From assembly GCA_021442845.1 (NCBI GenBank), contig JABUSD010000239.1, forward strand, positions 1-15,478: a DNA stretch of 15,478 nucleotides, given 5' to 3'. Shown one piece after another: positions 1 through 8,501 of the stretch (positions are counted from its first letter, which is position 1; every line of letters starts with the position of its first letter). This DNA comes from Holdemanella sp. GTDB taxonomy: Bacteria; Bacillota_I; Bacilli_A; Erysipelotrichales; Erysipelotrichaceae. The notes beneath the pieces are model-generated. The model saw only the letters and a list, made by a program, of their open reading frames with translations. It made no database searches and had not been told where the DNA came from. The translations under genes and the position numbers were made by a program.

Positions 1-1735
<1,735 letters not shown>

Positions 1736-1756
1736 TTAGACAAATCTACCTTTTTT

Positions 1757-1796
1757 AAAAAAGAGCTGCATAAATCCATTCTTTTCTGCAGCTCTT
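1757..1796 (-). terminator. Intrinsic terminator after the mgl operon
   Basis: Perfect 10-bp inverted repeat AAGAGCTGCA/TGCAGCTCTT (1761-1770 with 1787-1796) with a 16-nt loop, followed on the minus strand by a run of six U. It begins 8 bases after the stop of the InlB-repeat gene, so it should end the mglBAC-plus-one transcript. It also sits only about 45 bases before the lacZ start. Confidence 0.85.
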
Positions 1797-1804
1797 AAAA
1801 TTAA

Positions 1805-2164
1805 TTATTCTTGTTCCCAAATAGCATAGAGTGTCATAGATTCTGTTACTGTATCATTTTCCATGTCCCAAGGATTCGTTCCCCCGACATCTCTTGACCA
1901 GCATTCAAAAGTATAACCTTCACGCGTAGGATCTTTTGGAGAATCAACATGATCTCCATACATTTTCTTCTGCTCTTCTACAACAGTCCCACCTGTACTA
2001 TCGAAAGAAATCGTATAACCACGATGTTCCATTGCGAAAGCCAGTACGCCAAATAATGCAACGGTTCCAATCACGATTAGAATATCTAACGCCTTGGCTG
2101 AAACTTTGACTTTCCCATAAAAACCCTTTAATTGTTTTGGGTTTGAATGATCGTTTTCCTGCAT
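1805..2164 (-). CDS. Membrane-anchored single InlB B-repeat (Flg_new) protein, fourth gene of mgl operon
   Basis: Small protein of 119 residues, function unknown. Residues 1-25 are polar and basic (four Lys between residues 10 and 24). Residues about 26-46 form one hydrophobic helix (LDILIVIGTVALFGVLAFAM), predicted N-in/C-out. Residues about 50-117 read as one InlB B-repeat/Flg_new unit: ISFDSTGG near its start, DPTREGYTFECW in the middle and MTLYAIW at the end. Such repeats normally occur in tandem in large, exported surface proteins; a lone copy on a short anchor is unusual. The ATG overlaps the mglC stop as TAATG and no clear Shine-Dalgarno precedes it, so its translation should be coupled to MglC. 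A strong terminator follows. The context suggests a role near the galactose transporter on the outer face of the membrane, such as an accessory or wall-contact subunit; this is inference only. It could also be an unrelated surface protein that gained this position. Confidence 0.85.
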   Translation of the reverse strand: MQENDHSNPKQLKGFYGKVKVSAKALDILIVIGTVALFGVLAFAMEHRGYTISFDSTGGTVVEEQKKMYGDHVDSPKDPTREGYTFECWSRDVGGTNPWDMENDTVTESMTLYAIWEQE

Positions 2165-3204
2165 TATTTACGAACCAAGTATTTACGCATGTCAATACAA
2201 CAAGCAACCAGAATGATAAGACCCTTAACGATATATAACAAGTTAGCGTCAACGGATAAGAAGTTTAATCCAACGAAGATAACCTGAAGCAATAATACAC
2301 CGATGATAGCTCCACTAACTTTACCGATACCACCAACAAATGAGATACCACCGATAACGCAAGCAGCGATAGCGTCTGCTTCATAGTTCAATCCAGTTGT
2401 AGCATTTACAGAAGCAATACGAGCAGCATCGATAAATCCTGTAATTGCATATAAGATACCAGCCATAATAAATACTAGGATAATAGTTTTCTTAACGTTA
2501 ACACCTGATACGTTAGCTGCATCTTCGTTAGATCCAACAGCGAACATATTTTTACCAAATGCAGTTTTATTCCAGATAACCCATACAATTGCAGTAATGA
2601 TTACTGAATATAATACATACATAGGAACTTTTGCTGTACCAACTGTAAACAATGTACCCGATATGAAATTACGATATCCTTCGGACATACCAGATAATGT
2701 CTGACCACCGTTTGTTCCTAACTGCAAGAACATTAAGATAACACCATAAACAATTAACTGAGTAGATAACGTTACGATGAATGGGTGAACTTTAAACTGT
2801 GCCATACAGAATCCGTTAACTAAACCGATAATAGAACCAGTAACGATTACAGCTAATAAAGCTACAGGAATAGGCATAACACCCAATCCTGGGAATAATT
2901 TGTTAACTGTTAACTGTAAACCAGCTGAAATACAAGCAGCTAAACCAACCTGACGTCCTGCAGAAATATCGGTACCAGCTAAGATGATACATCCACCTAC
3001 ACCTAAAGCGATTGGTAATTTTGCAGCAGTTAAGTTGATAATATTAATAATTGAAGTAATAGATAAGAAGCTTGGTACTCGAATCCAAATATAAATAATT
3101 GTAACAGCAATGATAATGAACATCGCATTATTCATTAGGAAATCCCCGATAGCACGTTTTCTATCTTCAGGGTTCATTGCTTTTAATGCATCTAATTTTT
3201 TCAC
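2164..3204 (-). CDS. mglC: Galactose/methyl-galactoside ABC transporter permease MglC
   Basis: Integral membrane permease of a sugar ABC importer (BPD_transp_2 family), 346 residues; E. coli MglC has 336. A short cytoplasmic N-terminus is followed by about eight to ten hydrophobic helices. The conserved family segment GVGGCIILAGTDISAGRQVGL is at about residue 70, and a late glycine-rich stretch AIAACVIGGISFVGGIGKVSG is near residue 280. The start is best placed at GTG (3204-3202), eight bases after AGGAGG. A TTG six bases further upstream also opens the frame but lies only two bases from the Shine-Dalgarno. It follows mglA by 15 bases and its stop overlaps the start of the next gene. It should form the membrane channel with MglA and accept sugar from MglB. 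RbsC-like paralogues share this fold, but the MglB neighbour with a calcium loop favours Mgl. Confidence 0.93.
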   Translation of the reverse strand: MKKLDALKAMNPEDRKRAIGDFLMNNAMFIIIAVTIIYIWIRVPSFLSITSIINIINLTAAKLPIALGVGGCIILAGTDISAGRQVGLAACISAGLQLTVNKLFPGLGVMPIPVALLAVIVTGSIIGLVNGFCMAQFKVHPFIVTLSTQLIVYGVILMFLQLGTNGGQTLSGMSEGYRNFISGTLFTVGTAKVPMYVLYSVIITAIVWVIWNKTAFGKNMFAVGSNEDAANVSGVNVKKTIILVFIMAGILYAITGFIDAARIASVNATTGLNYEADAIAACVIGGISFVGGIGKVSGAIIGVLLLQVIFVGLNFLSVDANLLYIVKGLIILVACCIDMRKYLVRK

Positions 3205-3219
3205 AGTCAATTCCTCCTT

Positions 3220-4722
3220 TTATGCATATTTGGCCGCTAGGGTCATGATTTCTTCCTGTGTAGCTGTTTTTGCATCAACTTCACCAGCTAAACGACCACC
3301 TGACATAACAAGGATACGGTCGCAAACACCTAATAATTCAGGCATTTCTGATGATACCATTAATACTGTCTTACCTTCGTTAGCAAGATCAAGAATCAAT
3401 TGGTAAATTTCATATTTAGCACCAACGTCAATACCACGAGTTGGTTCATCCAACAACAACACTTCTGGGTCTGTTAACAGCCAACGTCCAATAATAACCT
3501 TTTGCTGGTTACCACCTGACAACGAACGAATTTGTGTTTCTTGAGAAGGTGTCTTTGTATGCATCGCATCGATATATTTCTGTGTATCTTCAACCTGTGT
3601 TTTGTGTCCTAGTAATGGACCAATCTTTTTATGACGGTTTAAGCTTGAGATAACTGTATTATCAAGAATACTACGTACTCCAAAGATACCTGTTGCACGA
3701 CGTTCTTCCGTTAACATTGCAAATCCATTTTTAATAGATTCACCAGAATTTCTATTCTTACATGGTTTACCATCTAAGAATATTTCACCACTTTTTCTTG
3801 TACGAATACCAAAAATACTTTCAAGTACTTCAGTACGACCAGATGCGTCCAATCCTGCAAGACCTAATACTTCACCACGACGAGCTACAAATGAAACATC
3901 ATCCAGTTTGTTGTATAGACCTGTTAATCCTTTTACTTCTAAATAAGTTTCACCTGGTACATTAGTCTTAGGTGGGAATTGGTTTGTTAATTCACGACCA
4001 ACCATCAAACGAATGATGTCAGCCATTTCTAAATCTTTTGATGCGTGTGTAGCAATCCATTTACCATCACGCATGATAGTGATTTCGTCTGAAATACGTT
4101 TAATTTCAGCCATTTTATGAGAAATGTAGATGATTGCACATCCTCGATCTCTTAACATGTTAATGATTCTAAATAAGTGTTCTACTTCGACTTCAGTTAA
4201 TGATGATGTTGGTTCGTCAAATACGATAACTTTTGAATCATAAGAAACAGCTTTCGCAATTTCAACCATCTGTCTTTGAGATACTGGCATTGTACTCATG
4301 ATTGCTTTTGGATTTACACTAATACCTAAATCATCAAAAACCTTCATAGTAGCATCATACATTTTCTTTTCACTTGTAAAAATACCGTTTTTAGGGAAAC
4401 GCCCTAACCACATATTATCCATGACGTTACGAGATAACGCCTGATTTAATTCCTGGTGCACCATGGCAACTCCATTTTCAAGTGCATTTTTAGAGTTCTT
4501 GAAGTCAACTTCTTTTCCTTCAAGATAGATATGTCCTCCATCTTTATGATAAACACCAAATAAGCACTTCATCAAAGTGGATTTACCAGCACCGTTTTCT
4601 CCCATAAGTGCATGCACAGTACCAGCTTTTACTTCAACTGTTACGCCATCAAGAGCCTTAACACCTGGGAAAACTTTTGTAATGTCCTCCATTCGTAGTA
4701 GAACAGGTTCGTTATTTGCCAT
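3220..4722 (-). CDS. mglA: Galactose/methyl-galactoside ABC transporter ATP-binding protein MglA
   Basis: Cytoplasmic ATPase with two fused nucleotide-binding domains that powers sugar import through MglC; 500 residues, normal for the MglA/RbsA/AraG family. Domain 1 has a full Walker A (GENGAGKST, residues 41-49), a degenerate signature (PVSQRQ) and Walker B (VIVFDEPTSS). Domain 2 has an altered Walker A (LAGLDASGRTE) but a canonical signature (LSGGNQQ) and Walker B (VLLLDEPTRG). This asymmetry is typical of the family and not a defect. AGGAGA stands before the ATG. The gene lies 97 bases after mglB, with a terminator-like hairpin between, and 15 bases before mglC. Its place in an mglBAC order supports the galactoside assignment over ribose or other sugars. 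Confidence 0.95.
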   Translation of the reverse strand: MANNEPVLLRMEDITKVFPGVKALDGVTVEVKAGTVHALMGENGAGKSTLMKCLFGVYHKDGGHIYLEGKEVDFKNSKNALENGVAMVHQELNQALSRNVMDNMWLGRFPKNGIFTSEKKMYDATMKVFDDLGISVNPKAIMSTMPVSQRQMVEIAKAVSYDSKVIVFDEPTSSLTEVEVEHLFRIINMLRDRGCAIIYISHKMAEIKRISDEITIMRDGKWIATHASKDLEMADIIRLMVGRELTNQFPPKTNVPGETYLEVKGLTGLYNKLDDVSFVARRGEVLGLAGLDASGRTEVLESIFGIRTRKSGEIFLDGKPCKNRNSGESIKNGFAMLTEERRATGIFGVRSILDNTVISSLNRHKKIGPLLGHKTQVEDTQKYIDAMHTKTPSQETQIRSLSGGNQQKVIIGRWLLTDPEVLLLDEPTRGIDVGAKYEIYQLILDLANEGKTVLMVSSEMPELLGVCDRILVMSGGRLAGEVDAKTATQEEIMTLAAKYA

Positions 4723-4748
4723 ATTTCTCTCCTACTTAACTTTCTTTT

Positions 4749-4782
4749 AAAAAAAGGACTGCGCTACATTTAGGCGCAGCCC
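4749..4782 (-). terminator. Intercistronic terminator/attenuator between mglB and mglA
   Basis: On the minus strand, GGGCTGCGC pairs with GCGCAGTCC (9 bp, one G-U pair; 4774-4782 with 4756-4764) around a 9-nt loop, followed at once by seven U. This has all parts of a Rho-independent terminator, yet it lies inside the operon, so partial read-through is expected. The likely result is much more mglB than mglAC mRNA, a stoichiometry often needed for binding-protein transporters. The hairpin would also protect the mglB 3' end. Confidence 0.85.
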
Positions 4783-4819
4783 ATTAAATATTTTTTTCTA
4801 TTCTTATAAAAATTAATAA

Positions 4820-5902
4820 TTATTCACCAGCGTATGCTGAATAAGGAATATTAACACGCCAAGTTCCAACTACGTTAGCAGCATCGATACCATCAAATGT
4901 ACCTTTGTTGTTAGTTAAGTTTTCAGCAATCTGAACAACTGCGTTAGCCATACCAGCAGCATCCTGTTTGATAGTTCCAGTCATAGATCCATCTTTAATT
5001 GCAGCTTTTGCAGCGTCTGTAGCATCAACACCGAATACTGGGATATAACGTCCATCACCTGTATTGTATCCTGAGTTCTGTAATGCAGCGATTGCACCTA
5101 ATGCCATATCATCGTTGTTAGCGATAACAACTTCGATCATGTTCTTGTTACCTTCGTTGAATTTAGATAAAGCAGTCTGCATTAATTCCTGACCTTGCTG
5201 AGCTGACCAAGTTCCATTCATGTCTAATAAGTATTTAGATGAGTTAGATGAATCGTAGAATTCAAGTTCTGGTTTTCCACCTTCAGTTAATACTTTGTTA
5301 GCGTCTTCAACACCGTATTGAGTACGAGCATCAGCTTCCATGTTACCTTCTTGACCTTTGAACATTACATAAGTGATTTTTCCGTCACCGTTGATGTCAA
5401 GCTTATCATAGTTTTCAAGAATAAACTGTCCAGCCATCTGACCTTCCATGTGACCAGCCTGAGTATAGTCAGTTCCTACATAAGCAGCTTTGTCATAAGC
5501 AGATACGATTTCTTCAGATACAGAACGGTTGAAGAATACAACTGGTAAATTAGCATCTTTAGCTAAGTTAATAATAGCCTGAGTAGCGTCATCAGAAGAA
5601 GCGTCAACGATGTTAACAACTAAGCAAGAAGCTCCCTTACTAATAGCTGTTGTAATCTGTTCTGTCTGAGTTGTCTGGCTAGCATTTGCATCATAATCCT
5701 GGTATTTGATTCCTTTTTCATCAAATGTTGCATTCATTGCTGAACGTACAGATGATAGATAAGTATCACCGAAAGTGTACCAGAATACTGCAACTTCGCC
5801 ACCAGTAGAGTCTGTAGATCCTGAACTAGATCCTCCACATCCGACAAGTGCTACCGCTAGCATAAATGATGCTACGCAAGTAAATAGTTTTTTTAGTTTC
5901 AT
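4820..5902 (-). CDS. mglB: Galactose/glucose-binding lipoprotein MglB
   Basis: Extracytoplasmic sugar-binding protein that delivers galactose, glucose or methyl-galactoside to MglAC; 360 residues. The N-terminus MKLKKLFTCVASFMLAVALVGC is a lipoprotein signal with a lipobox ending at Cys22, so the mature protein is lipid-anchored, as expected in a Gram-positive. A Ser/Gly linker follows. The periplasmic-binding-protein type 1 fold contains an EF-hand-like calcium loop, DINGDGKIT (Asp169-Thr177), that matches the calcium site of E. coli MglB and separates it from the ribose binder RbsB. NNDDMALGAIAALQ and VFGVDATDAAKAAIKDG are further family hallmarks. The ATG has a strong AGGAGGA upstream. It is the first gene of the operon, with its own promoter region, and is followed by an attenuating hairpin. 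Confidence 0.95.
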   Translation of the reverse strand: MKLKKLFTCVASFMLAVALVGCGGSSSGSTDSTGGEVAVFWYTFGDTYLSSVRSAMNATFDEKGIKYQDYDANASQTTQTEQITTAISKGASCLVVNIVDASSDDATQAIINLAKDANLPVVFFNRSVSEEIVSAYDKAAYVGTDYTQAGHMEGQMAGQFILENYDKLDINGDGKITYVMFKGQEGNMEADARTQYGVEDANKVLTEGGKPELEFYDSSNSSKYLLDMNGTWSAQQGQELMQTALSKFNEGNKNMIEVVIANNDDMALGAIAALQNSGYNTGDGRYIPVFGVDATDAAKAAIKDGSMTGTIKQDAAGMANAVVQIAENLTNNKGTFDGIDAANVVGTWRVNIPYSAYAGE

Positions 5903-5942
5903 TTTAATGTCCTCCTAAAACCAAAATATATAACTATTAATA

Positions 5943-5970
5943 ATTTTACTCCAAATGTAACCGTTTGCAA
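5943..5970 (-). promoter_or_regulatory. Candidate mglB promoter (proximal)
   Basis: On the minus strand, TTGCAA (5965-5970) and TAAAAT (5943-5948) are separated by 16 bases and lie 40-70 bases before the mglB start. The -35 is a moderate match to consensus and the -10 matches five of six bases. The cre-like palindrome covers the -35 and part of the spacer. Prediction from sequence only. Confidence 0.5.
5956..5969. promoter_or_regulatory. cre-like / LacI-GalR-family operator upstream of mglB
   Basis: TGTAACCGTTTGCA matches the Gram-positive catabolite-responsive element pattern TGWNANCGNTNWCA at every fixed position but one (the W before the final CA is G). The dyad is centred on CG, typical of LacI-family sites. 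It overlaps the candidate -35, which fits repression by CcpA or a local galactose regulator. No LacI-family gene lies in the window. Confidence 0.6.
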
Positions 5971-6011
5971 GGCATATATCGTCATTTTATTGATATTTTT
6001 TAGTTATAACC

Positions 6012-6041
6012 TTTATATTTTAACGAAAATCATTTTCGCAA
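6012..6041 (-). promoter_or_regulatory. Candidate distal mglB promoter containing a 7-1-7 palindrome
   Basis: On the minus strand, TTGCGA (6036-6041) and TATAAA (6012-6017) are 18 bases apart. CGAAAATCATTTTCG (6024-6038), a perfect 7-1-7 inverted repeat, fills most of the spacer and overlaps the -35. The dyad looks like an operator, but I cannot name its regulator. Confidence 0.35.
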
Positions 6042-6118
6042 AGACCGATTCATCCTGCAAAGAAAAAGTCAAGCGTTTTTTTGCTTTTTCTTGTAAAATA
6101 TTAAGAAAAGTTAACAAT

Positions 6119-6142
6119 AGAAAAAGAGCTCTTCGCTCTTTT
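6119..6142 (-). terminator. Intrinsic terminator of metY-metA operon
   Basis: On the minus strand, AAAAGAGC and GCTCTTTT (6135-6142 with 6122-6129) form an 8-bp stem with a 5-nt loop. A run of U reaches beyond the stem (A-run 6121-6125 on the plus strand). It abuts the metA stop codon directly. Confidence 0.8.
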
Positions 6143-7120
6143 CTATTCCTTTATAAACGCTTTAGAATACCCGTGTTCATTCTTTCTATTTGTACCGATT
6201 GGATCAATGTTCTGAATTTCTTCAATGACATAAGGTGTCATCTGATATACATAGTTCAGCCAGTTGCGATATAACAGATTGGCATGGCTTCTCCATGTTA
6301 AGACAGGACCTTTGTCAGGATCATCATCGATAAAATAGTTTTCGGGAATATGAATCGGCTTATTTTCCTTTAAATCACGGAAATATTCCTGTGATAGAGT
6401 TTCAACCCCATATTCAAAATGCCCTGTCACAAAAATCTGGCGATAGTCTTTTGTGACAATGATATTACTTCCTGTCTTATCACTTCTAGACAAGACATCT
6501 AAATCCGTCTCTTTCAGTGCTTTTTCATCAATGCATGTATGACGGGAATGCGGTGTATTATGAATTTCATCAAATCCATTCGTAAGGAAATCATATTCAT
6601 CCTCTAAATGATGAGGAAAGATTCCAAACATCTTCTCAGGGAGAATTTCTTTCTTGATTCCATAGTGATAGTAAAGACCAGCCTGTGCACCCCAGCAGAT
6701 ATGCATTGTGCTATACACATGCGTCTTTGACCATTCCATAATCTTCTTTAAATCTTCCCAATAATCCACATCTTCGAAGGCAAGATGTTCAACAGGAGCT
6801 CCTGTTATAATCATACAGTCATAGTAGTTATCAAGAAATGTTGTATAGTCTCGATAGAATTTGACAAGGTGTTCTTCACTTGTATTCTTTGATTTATGTC
6901 TATCAATCTTCATGAAGTCAATTTGAACCTGTAATGGAGATTTACTGATTAATCGAAGAATCTGTGTTTCTGTTTCAATTTTTTTAGGCATTAGATTTAA
7001 GATGACCGTACGCAAAGGACGAACCCTTTGTTTATGCGCGCTATCATCTTCGATCGCAAAAATCTTTTCGCTCTCTAATATCTCTTTTGCTGGCAACTCA
7101 TTAGGAATGTTAATTGGCAT
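6143..7120 (-). CDS. metA: Homoserine O-acetyltransferase, MetA (MetAS) family
   Basis: Activates homoserine by O-acylation, the first committed step of methionine synthesis; cytoplasmic, 325 residues, close to family length (E. coli 309). The catalytic Cys142 lies in STMHICWGAQAG, and the dyad His234/Glu236 in VTGHFEYG. Position 111, in TGAPVEHLAFEDVDYW, is Glu. In characterised MetA proteins Glu here selects acetyl-CoA and Gly selects succinyl-CoA, so this one should make O-acetylhomoserine despite the common annotation as succinyltransferase. The downstream enzyme in the same operon, MetY, uses that acetyl ester, so the two calls support each other. The start ATG lies 9 bases after the metY stop, with an AGAGGT Shine-Dalgarno partly overlapping that stop. 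A terminator follows immediately. Specificity is an inference from one residue plus context. Confidence 0.94.
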   Translation of the reverse strand: MPINIPNELPAKEILESEKIFAIEDDSAHKQRVRPLRTVILNLMPKKIETETQILRLISKSPLQVQIDFMKIDRHKSKNTSEEHLVKFYRDYTTFLDNYYDCMIITGAPVEHLAFEDVDYWEDLKKIMEWSKTHVYSTMHICWGAQAGLYYHYGIKKEILPEKMFGIFPHHLEDEYDFLTNGFDEIHNTPHSRHTCIDEKALKETDLDVLSRSDKTGSNIIVTKDYRQIFVTGHFEYGVETLSQEYFRDLKENKPIHIPENYFIDDDPDKGPVLTWRSHANLLYRNWLNYVYQMTPYVIEEIQNIDPIGTNRKNEHGYSKAFIKE

Positions 7121-7129
7121 AGACTACCT

Positions 7130-8404
7130 CTAGATAGCTGCTAGAGCCTGTTTAACATCTTCAAGGATATCCTCAACATCTTCAATACCAACAGATAAGC
7201 GGATTAAATCTGGTCCTACACCAGCAGCGATTAATTCTTCATCTGACATCTGACGGTGTGTTGAAGAAGCTGGGTGAAGTACACAAGTGTGCGCATCAGC
7301 AACATGTGTTGCGATCATCGCAATCTTAAGATTTGCCATGAATTTTTCAGCGGCTTTTCTTCCACCTTTCACGCCAAATGATACAACACCACAAGTTCCA
7401 TTAGGCATGTACTTCTTTGCTAAATCATAATATTTGTTTGATGGTAAGCCAGGATAGTTAACCCATGTTACATTTTCATTTGCTTCTAAGAATTCTGCAA
7501 TCACTTGTGCATTTTCACAATGTCTTGGAACACGTACATGTAAAGATTCAAGTCCAAGATTCAAGAAGAATGCGTTCATAGGCGCCTGGATAGATCCGAA
7601 ATCACGCATTAACTGTGCTGTACACTTTGTGATGAAAGCACCACCTAAACCAAATTTTTCAGCATATGTAATACCGTGGTATGATTCATCTGGCGTTGTA
7701 AGTCCCGGGAACTTATCTGCATAGGCAAACCAGTCAAATTTACCACCATCTACAATACATCCACCTACAGTTGCATCATGTCCATCCATATATTTAGTTG
7801 TTGAGTGCGTAACAATGTCAGCTCCCCATTCAATCGGACGACAATTGATTGGTGTTGCGAATGTATTATCAATAATTAGCGGTACACCGTGTTTATGTGC
7901 AATTTTTGCCCATCTTTCAATATCGAATACATCCAGCGAAGGATTGGCAATTGTTTCACCAAAAACAGCCTTTGTGTTTGGCTTGAATGCTGCTTCTAAT
8001 TCTTCATCCGTACAATTTGGATTCAGGAAAGTAAATTCAATACCCATTTTAGCCATTGTTACGTTGAACAAGTTAAATGTTCCACCATAAATTGTGGCAG
8101 CACTAATTACATGATCGCCTGCATTGGCAATATTAAATACAGAATAGAAGTTTGCGGCCTGTCCACTTGATGTCAACATGGCAGCTGTTCCACCTTCTAA
8201 AGCACAAATCTTATTGGCAACAAAGTCATTTGTAGGATTTTGAAGTCGAGTATAAAAATAACCTGCTTCTTCAAGATCAAACAATCTTCCCATATTTTCG
8301 CTTGTGTCATATTTAAAAGTAGTACTCTGGATAATTGGAATCATTCTTGATTCACCGTTTTTAGGAGTATATCCCGCTTGTATACATTTTGTATTTTGTT
8401 TCAT
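7130..8404 (-). CDS. metY: O-acetylhomoserine sulfhydrylase (MetY)
   Basis: PLP enzyme that converts O-acetylhomoserine and sulfide (or a thiol) to homocysteine and acetate; 424 residues, the usual length for MetY and longer than MetB/MetC (about 380). The PLP lysine is Lys204 in THSTTKYMDGH, and Asp179 in IIDNTFATP contacts the cofactor ring. YFYTRLQNPTND near the N-terminus and VRLSVGIED near the C-terminus are family signatures. The start is set at ATG 8404-8402, eight bases after GGAGGTG. A longer reading frame from 8425 would contain this Shine-Dalgarno inside the gene and adds seven atypical residues. It is the first gene of a metY-metA operon, giving direct sulfhydrylation without a cystathionine step. 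Other Cys/Met-metabolism PLP family roles are less likely given the neighbour. Confidence 0.94.
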   Translation of the reverse strand: MKQNTKCIQAGYTPKNGESRMIPIIQSTTFKYDTSENMGRLFDLEEAGYFYTRLQNPTNDFVANKICALEGGTAAMLTSSGQAANFYSVFNIANAGDHVISAATIYGGTFNLFNVTMAKMGIEFTFLNPNCTDEELEAAFKPNTKAVFGETIANPSLDVFDIERWAKIAHKHGVPLIIDNTFATPINCRPIEWGADIVTHSTTKYMDGHDATVGGCIVDGGKFDWFAYADKFPGLTTPDESYHGITYAEKFGLGGAFITKCTAQLMRDFGSIQAPMNAFFLNLGLESLHVRVPRHCENAQVIAEFLEANENVTWVNYPGLPSNKYYDLAKKYMPNGTCGVVSFGVKGGRKAAEKFMANLKIAMIATHVADAHTCVLHPASSTHRQMSDEELIAAGVGPDLIRLSVGIEDVEDILEDVKQALAAI

Positions 8405-8438
8405 ATCAAAACACCTCCATAACATATGTACTATTCTA

Positions 8439-8453
8439 CAATAAATTTTATTG
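8439..8453. promoter_or_regulatory. Palindrome in the metY upstream region, possible operator
   Basis: CAATAAATTTTATTG is a perfect 7-1-7 inverted repeat, 35 to 49 bases before the metY start. It is directly followed on the minus strand by TAGAAT, a five-of-six match to a -10 box (8433-8438), so it occupies the spacer of the presumed promoter. The AT-rich composition makes chance dyads common. Confidence 0.35.
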
Positions 8454-8473
8454 ATTTCCTATACGTATCGCAT

Positions 8474-8501
8474 AAAAATAGAACAGGTAATCCTGTCCTA
8501 T
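8474..8501 (-). terminator. Intrinsic terminator of nagA
   Basis: On the minus strand, ATAGGACAGG pairs with CCTGTTCTAT (8492-8501 with 8478-8487; 10 bp, one G-U pair) around a 4-nt loop and is followed by U5. The nagA stop codon TAG lies inside the ascending arm. Confidence 0.85.

Noticed and set aside
1998..2252. Minus-strand open frame across the mglC/InlB-repeat junction
   Set aside because: Out of frame with both well-supported genes; its translation is a shadow of the mglC 3' end and the start of the next gene.
3205..3210. TTG start for mglC two codons upstream of the GTG
   Set aside because: Only two bases from AGGAGG, too close for initiation; GTG at 3204 has eight-base spacing.
4218..4320. 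Degenerate ABC signature (SQRQ) in the first MglA domain as a possible defect
   Set aside because: This asymmetry, together with the altered Walker A of domain 2, is normal in MglA/RbsA-type fused ATPases.
5903..6142. Possible small gene or riboswitch upstream of mglB
   Set aside because: A plus-strand open frame here runs into the metA 3' end and has no Shine-Dalgarno; the stretch is explained by promoters, operator-like dyads and the metA terminator, and no riboswitch pattern is seen.
8405..8425. Seven-residue extension of MetY (MLWRCFD)
   Set aside because: It contains the GGAGGTG Shine-Dalgarno that serves the ATG at 8404; the family start fits MKQNTK better.
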